Source of the DNA: JAVJRN01 sp040218415
Lineage (GTDB): Bacteria > Bacteroidota > Bacteroidia > Cytophagales > Cyclobacteriaceae
Assembly (NCBI GenBank): GCA_040218415.1
Contig: JAVJRN010000020.1
Span: 39,903 to 103,902, forward strand
DNA: 64,000 nt
Direction: 5' to 3'
This document shows positions 27,966 to 37,253 of this stretch, piece after piece (the first letter of the stretch is position 1; each line of letters begins with the position of its first letter). The notes beneath the pieces are model-generated. The model was not told the DNA's origin. It did no database searches and saw only the letters and a program-made list of their open reading frames with translations. Made by a program: the position numbers and the translations under genes.

Positions 27966-29026
27966 AAGGATGTCCAAAATTTTGGCTGCACTTTCGTGCT
28001 TCTTGGAATTACCTCACAATTACGACATTGACTGTCGTATTCCGTCGGCGGTTTCCCAGCTATAAATTCACAAAGATTCGGAATTTTAAAAGATATCTCA
28101 GAAGGGTACACGGCAATTCTTGTGGTGTCTGTTAATACAGCGGAGAAAAAGCCAAGGGGAGCAATATCAGTTCCTTCAATTGGTTCAAAATTTCCTACTG
28201 CTTTGCCCGGTGGGGTGTCGAATAAGCCGCCGGAGTTTTCTACCAAAGCTTCTAAGCTCTTCAAATATTCATAATAATCGTTTGAGACTGAATGCTGATA
28301 AGTGGAAAAGATATGTTTTGCTAGAAAAGATTCATCCAGCTCTCTGACAAAAATATCTCGAACATTATACGTCGATCCCGTGAATCCAGTATTCGTGAAT
28401 AGATTGATTGCTCCACTACCATAAGTCTGCGTGATATAGCATGGCGGAGGCACACTGCCGAAGGGATCTGGAAAGTCCACTTCATTAAACTGAAAAGTTT
28501 CTTCCAAAACCCACCAAATATTGTAGGATTCTTCAGTACCCTGATTGTTAGCTTGTAAGTCAACTACGATATGCGGCACAGTGACATCCGTACCTAAATC
28601 TGAAGTATAAGTTATTCTCTCCTGTCGCCATGTCATATTATTTTCGACCTTAAGCTCCGGCATTCGGTCAGACTTAGACCTAAACATATCTCCATTATTC
28701 ATTTTGACTTCCAAGTAATAACTAGTGCCAGGCCGGCCTTTGACAATGTCCATTTTGCTCACATATGTTCCTATGTCTTGTTCAAAGAATTGCTCACGGT
28801 TTCCATCTTCATCCACCACTTCTACAAGCGCACCAAATATTGGCGTAGGCACACCTCCTGACTTGGTTTGCTGAATAGTGACGATGTATGGATCAGTCAA
28901 TGATTGATTGATATATCCATTGATAATATAATTTTCCTCCTCCAGGCGTTCTAATATTGGATTAAACCTTTCTTCACAAGAAAATAAGGCAGCACACAGC
29001 AATAACTTCATTAAATGCTTTTTCAT
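27962..29026 (-). CDS. DUF4249 lipoprotein, copy 1
   Basis: A 354-residue lipoprotein with lipobox LFSC near residue 17. It has NGYINQSLTDPYIVTI, DFPDPFGSVPPPCYI, GLFDTPPGKAVGN and the C-terminal C-x2-C with IPRS, all shared with the two following copies. The stop overlaps the ATG of copy 2 (ATGA), so copies 1 and 2 are translationally coupled. The TonB-dependent receptor ends 182 bp upstream. The family has no assigned biochemical activity; its regular association with TonB receptors suggests substrate capture or gating at the cell surface. Confidence 0.88.
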   Translation of the reverse strand: MKKHLMKLLLCAALFSCEERFNPILERLEEENYIINGYINQSLTDPYIVTIQQTKSGGVPTPIFGALVEVVDEDGNREQFFEQDIGTYVSKMDIVKGRPGTSYYLEVKMNNGDMFRSKSDRMPELKVENNMTWRQERITYTSDLGTDVTVPHIVVDLQANNQGTEESYNIWWVLEETFQFNEVDFPDPFGSVPPPCYITQTYGSGAINLFTNTGFTGSTYNVRDIFVRELDESFLAKHIFSTYQHSVSNDYYEYLKSLEALVENSGGLFDTPPGKAVGNFEPIEGTDIAPLGFFSAVLTDTTRIAVYPSEISFKIPNLCEFIAGKPPTEYDSQCRNCEVIPRSTKVQPKFWTSL

Positions 29027-29208
29027 CTGCTGAGTTTATAGTGATTCAAAACAATAAAAAAACGCGTGAAAGGTTCATTCTTGAAGGAAGAACGGCAGGC
29101 CCCTGAATGCTCAGACTGATATATAAAATACCTACCTAGGATAGCATAAGGACAAGACCTCAATGAAATATTATATAAATTCATAAAACATGAAGTATCC
29201 AAAACAGC

Positions 29209-31536
29209 CTAAAACTTTACGGTGTAAGTCATCGAAGGAAAAGCTCGCCCTAAAACACTCAGCTTGTAGCTAAAAGGAATAATTGCCACGTTGGAAGGCT
29301 TTCTATAATAGACAGAATAAGCATTTGCCCGATTGAATAGGTTATATACCGAAAAGTTCAACTTATCATCTAATGACTTTATCACACTTTTAAATCCTAA
29401 GCTTACATCAAACCTTACATAGTGTGGTATTCTGTATTTATTTCTATCGGAAAATAGTGGAACCACCGCTCCATTCACGTTGTAACTGGATTCTACACCA
29501 GTAAACGGCCTTCCTGTATTGAAGACAGAATTAAAAGCAAAGAAGGCCTTTTTGCCAAGATCTCGACTCAATGATACCGTAAGATTATGCCGCTGATCAT
29601 AATTGGCCGGATACCAATTACCGTCATTGATGGTCTCCTCCGGAAAATCTCCTTCGATCAAATATTCAGTTTTGGATAAAGTATAAGCAATCCATCCGGT
29701 CCAGGCTCCTTTTTGCTTTTCGAAGAGCAACTCAAAACCATAAGACCGACCCCTACCACTGATCAGCTCAGTTTCTAAATGATTGTTGAGGAAAAGCTCT
29801 GCAAAGTCTTTGTAGTCATAAATATTGTCGATATCTCGATAGAAAACATCCACACTGTTTTGCCATTTTCGCTTTGCTCCAGTAAAACTCAAACCAAAAG
29901 AATAATTAGAAGCTTGCTGAGGTTTGATGTGAAAAGTGCTCACCTGCCAAAGGTCAATAGGTGTGGCCGAAGTGGTATTAGAAATCAGATGAATATATTG
30001 GTAAGCTTGGTTGTAACTCGCCTTTAAGGAAATATTATCTGTAATCAAATAATTGATGCCTATCCGAGGTTCGAGATTACTATACTCCGATATATTCCCC
30101 GAAGCAACATTCACTGTATCTACGATATTAGTGATCCTTTTAGGAGATCCATTTCGATAGACATAAACTTGATCTCGACCCGTTTGGGCATAATAATTAT
30201 AGCGCAAACCCGCTGACAATGTGAGCTTTCCTAATTTAATGTCATCATTGACATAGCCGCTGATAATATATGCTTGATCTTTTTCTACATCCAAGGATTC
30301 AAACCCTGAGCGCTCACCTGAAACCAACTTTTCAGGCTTTTGAGTATATCTTTTGTATTCCACTCCTGCATTGATCGCATGTTTCTCGCCTTCATAGTAC
30401 CAGTTGTCCTTGAAGGAAAGAAAATCCATGCCATTTTGTATCGCAAAGTCACCAGGAATATCATACTGCTCATTTTCATAGTCGACGAGGTTGGCTTCAA
30501 ACTCATGGAAGAGGTTTTCCTTTAAAGCATTTTGAATAGAAAGACTGGCATTTTGATGTCCCCACTCAAATTGAAAATCGTCGCTAAACTTGAAGCGATC
30601 AAAACTTCGGTATAAAGAAAGGTTGACTTTGTTTCGATCATTCATTCTATATCCGATGACTATATTTTGATCGTTGAACCCTGCTTCGCTGTTTTTTACA
30701 TCAAAATCTCGAACTCTACTGATCACCCAGTTGGGATAGGTAAAACGACCAGCAGCCAGAACAGACAATTTATCTTCTATAATTGGTGCCTCAAAGGTGA
30801 ACTTGCTAGTTACCGTTCCTACAGTTACCGAACTTTTCATTTCCTCATAACTTCCTTCTCTGGTTCTAATGTCGAGCACTGAAGACAGTCGACCCCCAAA
30901 ATGAGCTGGCATGTGCCCTTTATACAAAGTGAATTCCTGAACAACATCGGAATTAAAAATGGAGAAAAAACCAAGTAAGTGCGATGAATTGAAAATCTCG
31001 CCTCCATTCAACGTGATCAAATTCTGATCTACTTTTCCTCCTCTTACATTAAAGCCGCTACTTCCCTCCCCGGTATTTGACACCCCGGGCAACAATAAAA
31101 TGGAATTGATTACATCTATTTCACCCATGAGCTGCGGCACATTTTCCAAATCCTTAATCGTGAGCCTTTCTACTCCGGGAATAGATGTGATTCTGTAATC
31201 CTCAGCTCTGGCAGTTTTTACTACTTCCTGCAACTCCTGCGAAGTGCTGACCATCTCAATATTGAAATTCTGATTTCTATTGAGATAAATCGTGTTGCGA
31301 TATTCCTTTGCTCCTAGGTACTGTATTACCAACGTGTAGTTTCTTTTGGGTGCAGAAAGGATAAACTTCCCGTTAAGATCCGTTGTAGTGCCGATTCCTA
31401 TTTCTTCCAGCAAAACCCCAGCGCCTATTATAGGCTCTCCTTGCTCATCAGTAACGGTACCGAGCACCTGATACTTGGTCTGTGCATACGCAGAAAAGCC
31501 TAAGACCATTAGCGTTACGATAATAAAAACTTTCAT
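29209..31536 (-). CDS. TonB-dependent receptor (CarboxypepD_reg-like plus plug and barrel)
   Basis: A 775-residue outer-membrane protein with a signal peptide ending in AYAQ (about residue 19). A carboxypeptidase-regulatory-like domain lies at about 22-105 (VLGTVTDEQGEPIIGAGVLL). The plug domain at about 120-230 has GFNVRGGKVDQNLITLNGG, and a 22-strand barrel ends in an aromatic residue (final TVKF). It is shorter than SusC proteins and lacks the SusC signature. It imports an unknown ligand using TonB energy. The three DUF4249 genes downstream on the same strand are its likely partners. No SusD, ECF sigma or FecR gene is adjacent, so this is a DUF4249-type receptor operon rather than a PUL. 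Confidence 0.9.
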   Translation of the reverse strand: MKVFIIVTLMVLGFSAYAQTKYQVLGTVTDEQGEPIIGAGVLLEEIGIGTTTDLNGKFILSAPKRNYTLVIQYLGAKEYRNTIYLNRNQNFNIEMVSTSQELQEVVKTARAEDYRITSIPGVERLTIKDLENVPQLMGEIDVINSILLLPGVSNTGEGSSGFNVRGGKVDQNLITLNGGEIFNSSHLLGFFSIFNSDVVQEFTLYKGHMPAHFGGRLSSVLDIRTREGSYEEMKSSVTVGTVTSKFTFEAPIIEDKLSVLAAGRFTYPNWVISRVRDFDVKNSEAGFNDQNIVIGYRMNDRNKVNLSLYRSFDRFKFSDDFQFEWGHQNASLSIQNALKENLFHEFEANLVDYENEQYDIPGDFAIQNGMDFLSFKDNWYYEGEKHAINAGVEYKRYTQKPEKLVSGERSGFESLDVEKDQAYIISGYVNDDIKLGKLTLSAGLRYNYYAQTGRDQVYVYRNGSPKRITNIVDTVNVASGNISEYSNLEPRIGINYLITDNISLKASYNQAYQYIHLISNTTSATPIDLWQVSTFHIKPQQASNYSFGLSFTGAKRKWQNSVDVFYRDIDNIYDYKDFAELFLNNHLETELISGRGRSYGFELLFEKQKGAWTGWIAYTLSKTEYLIEGDFPEETINDGNWYPANYDQRHNLTVSLSRDLGKKAFFAFNSVFNTGRPFTGVESSYNVNGAVVPLFSDRNKYRIPHYVRFDVSLGFKSVIKSLDDKLNFSVYNLFNRANAYSVYYRKPSNVAIIPFSYKLSVLGRAFPSMTYTVKF

Positions 31537-31833
31537 ACTTCTTACTTAATCCTCTTCTTAAGATACTTTCACGTTTATTAAAATTGAACAATAATCCGTA
31601 AGTGAAATCATTTTATTACATGACTGGTGAATGATTCGCAAAAGCAAACGATTGCAATTATTCTTCCTGATTATCGACTTATCAAAAACAGTGTTTTTTT
31701 ACAAGTTATATAATCCAGCAGAGTAATCCCGATCTTTAAAAACATGATACCATCGATTCAAAAAAAGACATTACTCGGTTTCCAGGTGAAAAATGTAGGT
31801 ATCAATTCTTTCATAAAATAGTAATTTACAGCT

Positions 31834-32532
31834 ATGATGTATTTCTATCAGCCAGAACTTACGAGCAACCAACATTCCTTGGAAAACGAGGAATTCCAGC
31901 ACTGCACCAAAGTCTTGAGGAAAAAAGAAGGAGACATTATAGGTATTATGGATGGCAAAGGAACCATTGCTACTGCATCTATCTCAGTAATTAACAAGCG
32001 GTCTCTGACTTTTGAAGTAAGCTCCCAAGAAAAAATAGCCAAAAAACCCTTCTCGATTCACATCGCCATTGCGCCCACTAAGAGTATCGACCGCATGGAA
32101 TGGTTTGTCGAAAAAGCAGGAGAACTTGGTGTGGATGAAATCACCTTTTTGCTCACCAAAAACTCAGAGAGACCAAGGTTAAAGCTAGATAGATTGGAGA
32201 AAAAAGCCATTTCAGCTTTAAAACAATCCAAAAGTGGTTTTTTGACCAAGGTAAATCCTTTAATCTCCTTTACTAATTTCCTAAAAGTAGAGCTATCAAG
32301 TCATTCAAAATCAATTGCCACGGTTGGTGAGAATCCTTACTTTTCAGAAAATATTGCATCGGACCAGTCACAAGTGGTACTCATCGGACCCGAAGGGGAT
32401 TTCACCAAAAACGAAACTTTACTCGCCATAGATCGTGGGTTTAGTCCAATATCATTGGGTAAAAACGTCCTAAGAACAGAAACGGCTGGGATTGTTGCTG
32501 CGCAAATTATAAATACCATCAACAAGCGCTGA
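31834..32532 (+). CDS. rsmE: 16S rRNA (uracil(1498)-N(3))-methyltransferase
   Basis: A 232-residue SPOUT-class methyltransferase that methylates N3 of U1498 in 16S rRNA. The N-terminal PUA-like part covers residues 1-70. The SPOUT domain has IAIAPTKSIDRMEWFVEKAGELGV, IGPEGDF near 185 and LGKNVLRTETAG near 210, the knot region binding S-adenosylmethionine. Two ATG codons in a row occur at 31834 and 31837; either may be used. The 297-bp region upstream, between divergent genes, shows no clear promoter element. The downstream neighbour is convergent. Confidence 0.95.
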   Translation: MMYFYQPELTSNQHSLENEEFQHCTKVLRKKEGDIIGIMDGKGTIATASISVINKRSLTFEVSSQEKIAKKPFSIHIAIAPTKSIDRMEWFVEKAGELGVDEITFLLTKNSERPRLKLDRLEKKAISALKQSKSGFLTKVNPLISFTNFLKVELSSHSKSIATVGENPYFSENIASDQSQVVLIGPEGDFTKNETLLAIDRGFSPISLGKNVLRTETAGIVAAQIINTINKR

Positions 32533-32654
32533 TTAAGAATCACGATGGAATTGTTTGTGCAACTCAACATGTTCCCTCGAACAACTGCGCTCAGCAAAAT
32601 CAATTTCGGCCAAGCGCTGAAACTCTTTACAATAAAATCAGGAAATCAATCTCC

Positions 32655-33110
32655 TTAGTTGGAACTCAATGAATAACGTTCTGAAAATGCTCCCTCTGAG
32701 AATGAAATAATTAATGACTCTGGTGTGACAACCTCTACTAAACCAAAGGATGGTTTAATGCCATCGTCGAAATATAGAGAATCTCTAAAAATATTCCTGA
32801 TATGACCTGAGGCGCGGAAAGAACCCCAAAATAGGGTATCATTTGCCGAACAGTCCGCTTGCTTATTAATCTCCAAAAACACCAAACTATCAGCAGTTAT
32901 CGTTTCCGCCAAAAAAGTAATGTTTTCATCGCAAGCCATGACCTCAACGTTTTGACCATCTACAGTCAAAGATCGAAGCACCCACGACTTACTCGTGTCA
33001 TTGGTGATCAACCTTTCTACCTGATAATCATACAAACCTTGCGGCACAAATGGATCACTGCATGAAGCCAACAAACAAACTACACCTACAAAAAACCAAT
33101 GTATTTTCAT
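32655..33110 (-). CDS. Lipoprotein of unknown function
   Basis: A 151-residue protein with a signal peptide and lipobox LLASC (Cys17), followed by a small beta-rich domain with two Cys (in MACDEN and ADCSAND) that could pair. The body contains SKSWVLRSLTVDG and SLIISFSEG, a pattern seen in small Bacteroidota lipoproteins of the lipocalin-like type, but I cannot place it with confidence. Its start overlaps the stop of tex by 4 bp, so it is translated from the tex message. Confidence 0.7.
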   Translation of the reverse strand: MKIHWFFVGVVCLLASCSDPFVPQGLYDYQVERLITNDTSKSWVLRSLTVDGQNVEVMACDENITFLAETITADSLVFLEINKQADCSANDTLFWGSFRASGHIRNIFRDSLYFDDGIKPSFGLVEVVTPESLIISFSEGAFSERYSLSSN

Positions 33111-35380
33111 CTAAACTTTCCTTTAAGGGCGGCCAATTTAGCCTGTAAATCTCCCTCTGGTGTACTTTCCTGATTGTTTGATCGGTTGCTTCGATCTTTA
33201 CGGTTGTTGCCCGCAGGCCTTTTCTCCCGTGGTTTTGCTTCTGCAAATGGATCAGATTTCATGGAAAGACTAATTCTCTTACGAGGCACATCTACTTCCA
33301 TCACAGTAACCTGCACTTTTTGCTGAAGTTGCACCGCCTTGGCCGGATCGGAAACAAACTGATCTGAAAGATGACTCACATGTACCAACCCGTCCTGATG
33401 CACTCCTATATCTACAAAAGCGCCAAATTTGGTTACATTGGTCACGATACCTGGAAGTTTCATGCCAATTTTAAGATCTCCGATAGATTGCGCCTCATCT
33501 GCGAAAGAAAAAGCTTCAAATTGTTGTCTTGGATCACGCCCCGGCTTAGCCAACTCCTCCAGAATATCTTGCAAAGTTGGAAGACCTACTTCTTCAGTGA
33601 TATATTTCTTCAAATTAACCTGACTTCTTAAAGTCGCATTTTTTACCAGCTCATCCACGGAAGCATTCAAGTCTTTCGCCATGGCAGTAACTGTATTGTA
33701 TCGCTCAGGATGCACCGCACTTTCGTCTAAAATATTTTTAGCTCCACTGATTCGTAAAAATCCTGCGGCTTGTTCAAAGGCCTTTTCACCCAATCGAGCT
33801 ACTTTCTTAAGTTCACTTCTCGACTTGAAAGCACCGTTTTCGTTCCGATAATTGACAATATTTTCGGCCAGTTGTGGTCCCAAACCTGATACGTATGTCA
33901 ATAATTCCTTGCTTGCCGTATTGAGCTCTACACCTACAGCGTTTACACAACTCATGACTACATCGTCCAACGAGTGCTTTAAATCATGTTGATCAACATC
34001 ATGTTGATACTGGCCGACTCCTATTGATTTTGCATCAATTTTCACCAACTCGGCCAATGGATCCATCAACCGTCTTCCGATAGAAACAGATCCTCTTACT
34101 GTTAAATCGTAATCCGCAAACTCCTGTCGCGCGACCTCAGAGGCCGAATAAATCGAAGCACCACTCTCATTGACCATGGCAATGATGATGGATTTGGGTA
34201 AACCCAATGACTTTACAAATTTTTCTGTTTCTCTGCTGGCTGTCCCATTTCCTATGGCTATGGCTTCTATGTTGTGTTTTTGTGCCAAAGCCAAGACAGT
34301 AAGTCCAGCATTGTGATGGTCTTTTTGAGGTTCGTGAGGATAAATGGCCGTATGCTCCAGCAACTTTCCCTGCCTATCAAGACAAACCACTTTACATCCT
34401 GATCGAAATCCAGGATCAATACCCATGACCGCTTTTTGCCCTAAAGGTGCGGACATCAACAACTGCTTCAAGTTCTCAGAAAACACCCTTATGGCCTCCT
34501 CATCTGCCTTTTTCTTGGTAGCAAGCCTGATTTCCGTTTCGATACTTGGCTTGAGTAATCGCTTGTAAGCATCTTTAATCGCCATTTCTAAATGTGGAGT
34601 AGTAGCATTGCTGGCTTTGATGACTTGCCGCTCCAGCGCGTCAATAGCTTGTTGTTCTTCTGGAGCTATGTCCATCATCAAAAAACCTTCCTTCTCTCCT
34701 CTTCTAATTGCCAGAAGCCTGTGCGACGGTATATTTTTAATCGGTTCTTCCCATTCAAAATAGTCTTTGTATTTCGCTGCTTCGGCCTCTTTTCCTTTCA
34801 TGATACGAGATGAAACAACCGCTTCTCGTTCAAATATTTTCCTTATTGACTGGCGGAGTTCTGCGCTTTCATTGACCCGCTCTGCCACGATATCTCGGGC
34901 ACCTTGCAGTGCCTCATCAGTAGTCGCTACTTGCTTTTCTTCATTTATAAAGCTTGCCGCGAGGTTTTCAAGATGCTCATTCCCTTGATTCCAAAGAACA
35001 TCGGCTAGTGGCTCCAGCCCTTTCTCTCTGGCCACAGACGCTTTTGTTTTTCTTTTTGGTTTGTAGGGTAAATACAAATCTTCCAAGACAGACATGGTTT
35101 CCGCTTGTTCGATGGTTTTTTTCAATTCTGGAGTGAGTTTTTGTTGCTCATCGATGGATTTCAAAATAGCTTCCCTCCTTTTCTCCAAATCACGCAGTTG
35201 GGTCAGTCTATCTCTCACCGCGGCAACTTCCACTTCATCGAGTGAGCCTGTCAACTCTTTACGGTATCTGGATATGAATGGAACGGTAGCGCCTTCATCC
35301 AACAACTTGATGGTTGCTGATACTTGATTGGATCGCAGAGATAGTTCTTCTGCTATTTTATGCTCAAAATTGGTCTTCAT
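33107..35380 (-). CDS. tex: Tex family RNA-binding transcription accessory protein
   Basis: A 757-residue protein with the full Tex order. The N-terminal helical region contains ATVPFISRYRKELTG. The YqgF/RNase H-like domain has MGIDPGFRSGCKVVCLD near residue 325. Helix-hairpin-helix repeats contain VSGLGPQLAENIVNYR and ARLGEKAFEQAAGFLRI. The C-terminal S1 domain at about 645-715 contains LPGIVTNVTKFGAFVDIG. A basic, low-complexity tail follows (about 720-757). Tex binds nucleic acid and affects transcription and RNA decay in the cytoplasm. A lipoprotein gene overlaps its 3' end. Confidence 0.95.
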   Translation of the reverse strand: MKTNFEHKIAEELSLRSNQVSATIKLLDEGATVPFISRYRKELTGSLDEVEVAAVRDRLTQLRDLEKRREAILKSIDEQQKLTPELKKTIEQAETMSVLEDLYLPYKPKRKTKASVAREKGLEPLADVLWNQGNEHLENLAASFINEEKQVATTDEALQGARDIVAERVNESAELRQSIRKIFEREAVVSSRIMKGKEAEAAKYKDYFEWEEPIKNIPSHRLLAIRRGEKEGFLMMDIAPEEQQAIDALERQVIKASNATTPHLEMAIKDAYKRLLKPSIETEIRLATKKKADEEAIRVFSENLKQLLMSAPLGQKAVMGIDPGFRSGCKVVCLDRQGKLLEHTAIYPHEPQKDHHNAGLTVLALAQKHNIEAIAIGNGTASRETEKFVKSLGLPKSIIIAMVNESGASIYSASEVARQEFADYDLTVRGSVSIGRRLMDPLAELVKIDAKSIGVGQYQHDVDQHDLKHSLDDVVMSCVNAVGVELNTASKELLTYVSGLGPQLAENIVNYRNENGAFKSRSELKKVARLGEKAFEQAAGFLRISGAKNILDESAVHPERYNTVTAMAKDLNASVDELVKNATLRSQVNLKKYITEEVGLPTLQDILEELAKPGRDPRQQFEAFSFADEAQSIGDLKIGMKLPGIVTNVTKFGAFVDIGVHQDGLVHVSHLSDQFVSDPAKAVQLQQKVQVTVMEVDVPRKRISLSMKSDPFAEAKPREKRPAGNNRKDRSNRSNNQESTPEGDLQAKLAALKGKFR

Positions 35381-35551
35381 GCTTACATTCAGCTCTTTTG
35401 GGGAAATATTTACTCAGTTATTGTTCTTAGAACGAATCAAGATGTACTAAACTCACGTTCGTTGATTCAAGGTAAAGTCAAAATTATAAACATGCCGATA
35501 TTAATACGAAATAGGAGCGTGAAGTTTTTAAGAAAGTTATACACAGACTGA

Positions 35552-36121
35552 ATGGCAGATAAAAAAATGAAACGTGAAGTTCTCGAATGGATCATCATCG
35601 TGACTATAGGATTGGGCTTATATGTGACAGGACTTCACACCCAAGTCATTGGCTTTATACAACGAGCCGTATTGTCCACGGGTATCATTACTCCAGACTA
35701 TGATACCGATTCCGAGGAAAAAGCATCCTACAATTTTGAATTAATGGATGTTAATGGTGAAAGTTTTTCTTTTGAAGAATATAAAGGAAAAACTGTATTC
35801 ATCAATTTTTGGGCTACTTGGTGTCCTCCTTGCATTGCCGAAATGCCCGACATTAATGACTTATATAATGAGGTCAGCTCGGATGTTGAATTTGTCATTA
35901 TTTCCGTTGATGAGAATCAGGAGAAAGCAAAAAGGTTCGTTTCCAACAAAGGATTTGACTTTCCTATCTATTTTCCAGCGAGCCAAATTCCCTCCAATTT
36001 CAAATCGAATGCTATTCCCACTACTTTAGTCATTTCCCCTGATGGAAGGATTGTTTCCAAAAGAGAAGGAATGGCCAAATACAATACGGATGCTTTTAAG
36101 ACTTTTTTGAGGAACCTGTAG
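35552..36121 (+). CDS. TlpA/ResA-like thioredoxin-fold protein, membrane-anchored
   Basis: A 189-residue protein with an N-terminal membrane helix (about residues 12-30) followed by an extracytoplasmic thioredoxin domain. The redox motif WCPPC has Cys91 and Cys94, and the cis-proline is in NAIPTTLVI. It probably reduces or exchanges disulfides in exported proteins, as in cytochrome c maturation or general periplasmic thiol control. The gene is divergent from tex, and its 3' end overlaps that of the convergent glycerate kinase gene by 26 bp. Confidence 0.9.
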   Translation: MADKKMKREVLEWIIIVTIGLGLYVTGLHTQVIGFIQRAVLSTGIITPDYDTDSEEKASYNFELMDVNGESFSFEEYKGKTVFINFWATWCPPCIAEMPDINDLYNEVSSDVEFVIISVDENQEKAKRFVSNKGFDFPIYFPASQIPSNFKSNAIPTTLVISPDGRIVSKREGMAKYNTDAFKTFLRNL

Positions 36122-37244
36122 CCGATAATAAATTTCCGACCTGACAAGCCGTTCTTTCAATATTTTGACTGGTAAAAGCGAGGGCTTGAGACAATTCCAT
36201 TGGACTATGTGTAATGGGAAATATCGCGTCGAAGTTTTCAACCTCAAGTTGATCGGCACTTACTGATCCACATATTCCGATTACTGGAACACCTTGTTTT
36301 TTAGCCTTAAAAGCAACCAAACCAGGGCCTTTTCCTAATGCTGTTTGCTCGTCTATTTTACCTTCAGCAGTAATAACAAGATCCGCCGTTTCAAGCTTTT
36401 CTTCAAATTTGCTCCATGTCAAAATTTGTTCTCCTCCCGAAATAATTTCAGCACCGAATAAGCCAAAAAGTGTCGCGGCTATGCCCCCAGCTGCGCCTCC
36501 TCCTTCCACACGGTCAATTTCTTCGCCATTGACTTCAAATACAAGCCGAGCCAAATGCTTTAATTGCTCATCCATTTTTGCGACAGCTTGTTCCTTTAAG
36601 CCTTTTTGAGGACCAAAAACGGACGCAGCACCATTATCACCCAAAAGGGGATTGATGACATCTGACAAAATGGTCAGTTTCACTTTAGCCAGTAAGGGTT
36701 GAGCAGATTGAGCTTCAATGTGGGTCACCTCATGGAGCTTGCTCATAGTTATGCCCTCCATTTTTGTTCCGTGCTCATTGATAAACACTACGCCTAGTGC
36801 ATCTAGCAGACCAATTGCTCCGTCCACTGTTGCACTTCCTCCAAGTGTGAGATAAATATTTTTTGCGTCTCGCTGAATGGCATTAAGTATGAGTTGTCCA
36901 GTACCGTAGGATGTCAGCTGCCAAGGATTGAGCTGTTCTTTTTTAATAAGCCTTATACCAGAAGCTTCAGCCATTTCAATAATGGCTACTTTATTTTTCT
37001 CAATAAAACCATATCTCGCTTCTATAACATCGCCTACTGGGTTATTAACTGGCACAGTGAAGAAGGTAGCGCCAAGATGCTCCGAAATAACTTCAAGGCT
37101 ACCATCGCCCCCATCCGCTACTGGCACTTCAACAAGCTCACATGGTAATTTACTTTTACGAAATCCCTCAGCAATTGCTCGCGTGGCTTCAAGTGCCGTC
37201 AATGATCCTTTGAAAGCATTTGGCGCAATGAGAATTTTCATCAT
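36096..37244 (-). CDS. Glycerate kinase (GarK/GlxK type)
   Basis: A 382-residue kinase of the class-2 glycerate kinase family, which phosphorylates D-glycerate with ATP. Landmarks are MKILIAPNAFKGSLTA at the start, PVADGGDGSLEV near residue 44, GTGQLI and LTLGGSATVDGAIGLLDALG near 120-145, and ITAEGKIDEQTALGKGP near 290. Two ATG codons (37244, 37241) precede KILIAP. It is first in the same direction as the arginase-family and sixA genes, with only 9 bp to the former, so they probably form an operon. The last 26 bp overlap the thioredoxin-like gene on the other strand. Confidence 0.93.
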   Translation of the reverse strand: MMKILIAPNAFKGSLTALEATRAIAEGFRKSKLPCELVEVPVADGGDGSLEVISEHLGATFFTVPVNNPVGDVIEARYGFIEKNKVAIIEMAEASGIRLIKKEQLNPWQLTSYGTGQLILNAIQRDAKNIYLTLGGSATVDGAIGLLDALGVVFINEHGTKMEGITMSKLHEVTHIEAQSAQPLLAKVKLTILSDVINPLLGDNGAASVFGPQKGLKEQAVAKMDEQLKHLARLVFEVNGEEIDRVEGGGAAGGIAATLFGLFGAEIISGGEQILTWSKFEEKLETADLVITAEGKIDEQTALGKGPGLVAFKAKKQGVPVIGICGSVSADQLEVENFDAIFPITHSPMELSQALAFTSQNIERTACQVGNLLSATGSSKKS

Positions 37245-37253
37245 GGTTGATTA

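Noticed and set aside
32545..32658. Small frame (37 codons) after rsmE
   Set aside because: No homology that I recognise, no start context, and it lies in a convergent gap where chance frames are expected.
36096..36121. Frameshift or misannotation at the overlap of the thioredoxin-like and glycerate kinase genes
   Set aside because: Both C termini are of normal family length, so a 26-bp convergent overlap is real.
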